Source: Chloroflexota bacterium (lineage in GTDB: Bacteria > Chloroflexota > UBA11872). From it: a DNA stretch of 64,000 nucleotides. The stretch's first letter is position 1; each line of letters opens with the position of its first letter. A model generated the notes under the pieces. The model made no database searches. It was not told the origin of the DNA and worked only from the letters and a program-made list of their open reading frames with translations. Below are positions 62,645-64,000 of this stretch, in pieces. The position numbers were made by a program, and so were the translations under genes. The stretch spans positions 62,001-126,000 of the forward strand of contig JAPOWQ010000041.1 in assembly GCA_026707585.1 (NCBI GenBank), written 5' to 3'.

Positions 62645-64000
62645 ATGCCGTACGACCCTTCGCTGCATCTGTTCTGTCACCCGTGGGAACTGCAAACGGT
62701 GGTGCACATGCGCCGGACCTGGAACCGTCCGGCGCGGGTGCAAATGGCGCCGGTGCTGGCGCCGACCGAGCCCTGGGAAGGCACGTCGATCGTGACCTGG
62801 GGCACAGCCCACCGCGACCCGGAAACGGGGCTTTTCAAGCTCTGGTACGAGGCCTGGAATGCCGAGCGTCCGCATCCGCTGGTCTCGCTGGTCTGCTACG
62901 CGACGTCAACCGACGGCGTGACCTGGGACAAGCCGGACCTGGGGCTCTTCGAGTGGGAGGGCAGCCGCGCGAACAACATCTGTTGGATGATGCGAGAAAG
63001 CGCGCCCTGGGACTACCTGGACAGTCCGCAGGTGCTCGTCGATCCGCAGGCTCCGGAGTCGGAGCGCTATCGGATGGTGATTTATGCGCGGGTGGCGGCC
63101 ATTCGGCGGCACGCGTTCTTCGTATTGACGAGTTCCGACGGGATCCATTGGACGTGGCATGACGAGCCGTTTCTGACCGAGACGGGGGACCGGTTTCACT
63201 GCATCTATGACGACCGGCGCGGCGAGTACTGGTTGACCTCGCGACGCGCGGACCTGGACAAGGACTTTGCGGCGGACCCACCGATCCCTCGAATCCGCAG
63301 CGTGGAGCGCTGGCGCAGCCCGGACCTGCGCGACTGGTCGGGTCCCGAGATGCTCATGCGGCCGGACGACGCGGACCCGTTGGACACCGAGTTCTACAGC
63401 ATGTACCAGATGACGGCCGGGAACGGCTACCTGGGGTACCTGGAGTTCTACGACCGGTTCGTGGAGCGCCTGCACACGGAGCTGGTCGTGAGCCGCGACG
63501 GGGACCATTGGCAGCGGCTGGAACGGACGCCGTGGCTGGACCGGGGCACCGAGGGCGCCTGGGATGACATGTGGGTGTTCCCGTCCAGCAACGACCCGCT
63601 GGTGGTGGGGGACCGGATGCTGGTGCCGTTTGGCGGGCGCGGGACGGCGCACGCCGGACGGCGCTACCGGATGCGGCCGGCGCGCTGCAGCATTGGCCTG
63701 CTCGAGTTCGGGCGCGACCGCTGGGCGGCGCTGACGGCGGGGCAGGACGGCGGGGAGTTCGTCACCGAGCCGGCGGAGGTCACCGGCGACCACTTGTGCC
63801 TGAACGTGGACGCGGAGTTCGGCGACGTGCGGGTGGCCCTGCTGGGTGAGTATCGCGGGGCGCTGGAGGGATTCGGCCACGACGACGCTGTCCCGATCGA
63901 ATCCGATGCGATAGCGGCGCCGGTTCGGTGGACATCGGGCAACGCGCTGTCGTCTCTTCGTGGCCGTCGCGTGCGGCTGCACGTCACGGCGGCGCGGGCC
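62645..64000 (+). CDS. Glycosidase-like beta-propeller protein, copy 2 (runs off the window)
   Basis: The frame from ATG 62645 is open to the last base (452 codons) and parallels copy 1 throughout: the first 31 residues are identical, and RFHCIYDDRRGEYW, ERWRSPDLR, GNGYLGYLEFYDRFVERLHTELVVSRDGDHWQRLERTPWLDRGTEGAWDDMW recur. Differences cluster in loops (DLDKDFAADPPIP against HIERDIRWDPPVP) and in the C-terminal domain. Only about eight residues should be missing. The divergence suggests changed specificity rather than a recent copy. Confidence 0.78.
   Translation, partial: MPYDPSLHLFCHPWELQTVVHMRRTWNRPARVQMAPVLAPTEPWEGTSIVTWGTAHRDPETGLFKLWYEAWNAERPHPLVSLVCYATSTDGVTWDKPDLGLFEWEGSRANNICWMMRESAPWDYLDSPQVLVDPQAPESERYRMVIYARVAAIRRHAFFVLTSSDGIHWTWHDEPFLTETGDRFHCIYDDRRGEYWLTSRRADLDKDFAADPPIPRIRSVERWRSPDLRDWSGPEMLMRPDDADPLDTEFYSMYQMTAGNGYLGYLEFYDRFVERLHTELVVSRDGDHWQRLERTPWLDRGTEGAWDDMWVFPSSNDPLVVGDRMLVPFGGRGTAHAGRRYRMRPARCSIGLLEFGRDRWAALTAGQDGGEFVTEPAEVTGDHLCLNVDAEFGDVRVALLGEYRGALEGFGHDDAVPIESDAIAAPVRWTSGNALSSLRGRRVRLHVTAARA

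Overview
This is a GC-rich bacterial chromosome segment with densely packed genes, many joined by ATGA or GTGA stop/start overlaps. The best phylum guess is Chloroflexota, possibly a marine or sponge-associated SAR202/Dehalococcoidia-like lineage. The support is indirect: a secreted protein with the FGFP / QYFQ..VLEYHP repeat domain common in Chloroflexota, two plant-like LRR surface proteins, tandem Ldh_2 dehydrogenases and a FtsZ-ParA pair. I see no rRNA, tRNA or CRISPR array.

Layout. 1-6.7 kb is a rearranged accessory region: two GNAT acetyltransferases, an orphan HigA-like regulator, a methyltransferase, two insertion-sequence scars, a large LRR/beta-propeller lipoprotein and a chimeric gene remnant. 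6.8-17.7 kb holds assimilatory sulfate reduction (sulfite reductase, cysH, cysC, sat) and siroheme precursor synthesis (hemC, cobA, hemD, hemB), with a second LRR gene inserted before hemB. A 53-codon reading frame with a Cys-rich tail and several RNA hairpins lie between the sulfite reductase gene and cysH. 17.7-30.6 kb carries a DMT exporter, a histidine kinase, ftsZ and parA, pyrD, a YchF-like protein without a P-loop, a spondin-domain secreted protein, rpsT/holA, an aminotransferase with RidA, and an exonuclease.

30.8-41 kb is a T-box-controlled branched-chain amino acid operon (ilvB-ilvN-ilvC-leuA-leuC-leuD-leuB-cimA). 41-48.2 kb has an M20 peptidase, yqeC and a GDP-mannose/GDP-deoxyhexose cluster with a flippase. 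48.2-56.2 kb has a cupin, a threonine-synthase-like enzyme, a small zinc-finger protein, hsp20 with a HAIR-like operator, an aminotransferase with two Ldh_2 dehydrogenases, and groESL. 56.5-64 kb has an amidohydrolase, a probable selenoprotein (thioredoxin-NHL fusion with an in-frame TGA), a membrane protein, an SDR and two tandem propeller paralogues.

The two strongest discoveries are (1) the thioredoxin/NHL gene at 57762-59234, where TGA replaces the first cysteine of the CXXC motif and a bacterial SECIS-like hairpin follows, and (2) the Cys-rich upstream reading frame before cysH, which looks like a cysteine-sensing attenuator. Functions are inferred from protein motifs read by eye; no database search was run.
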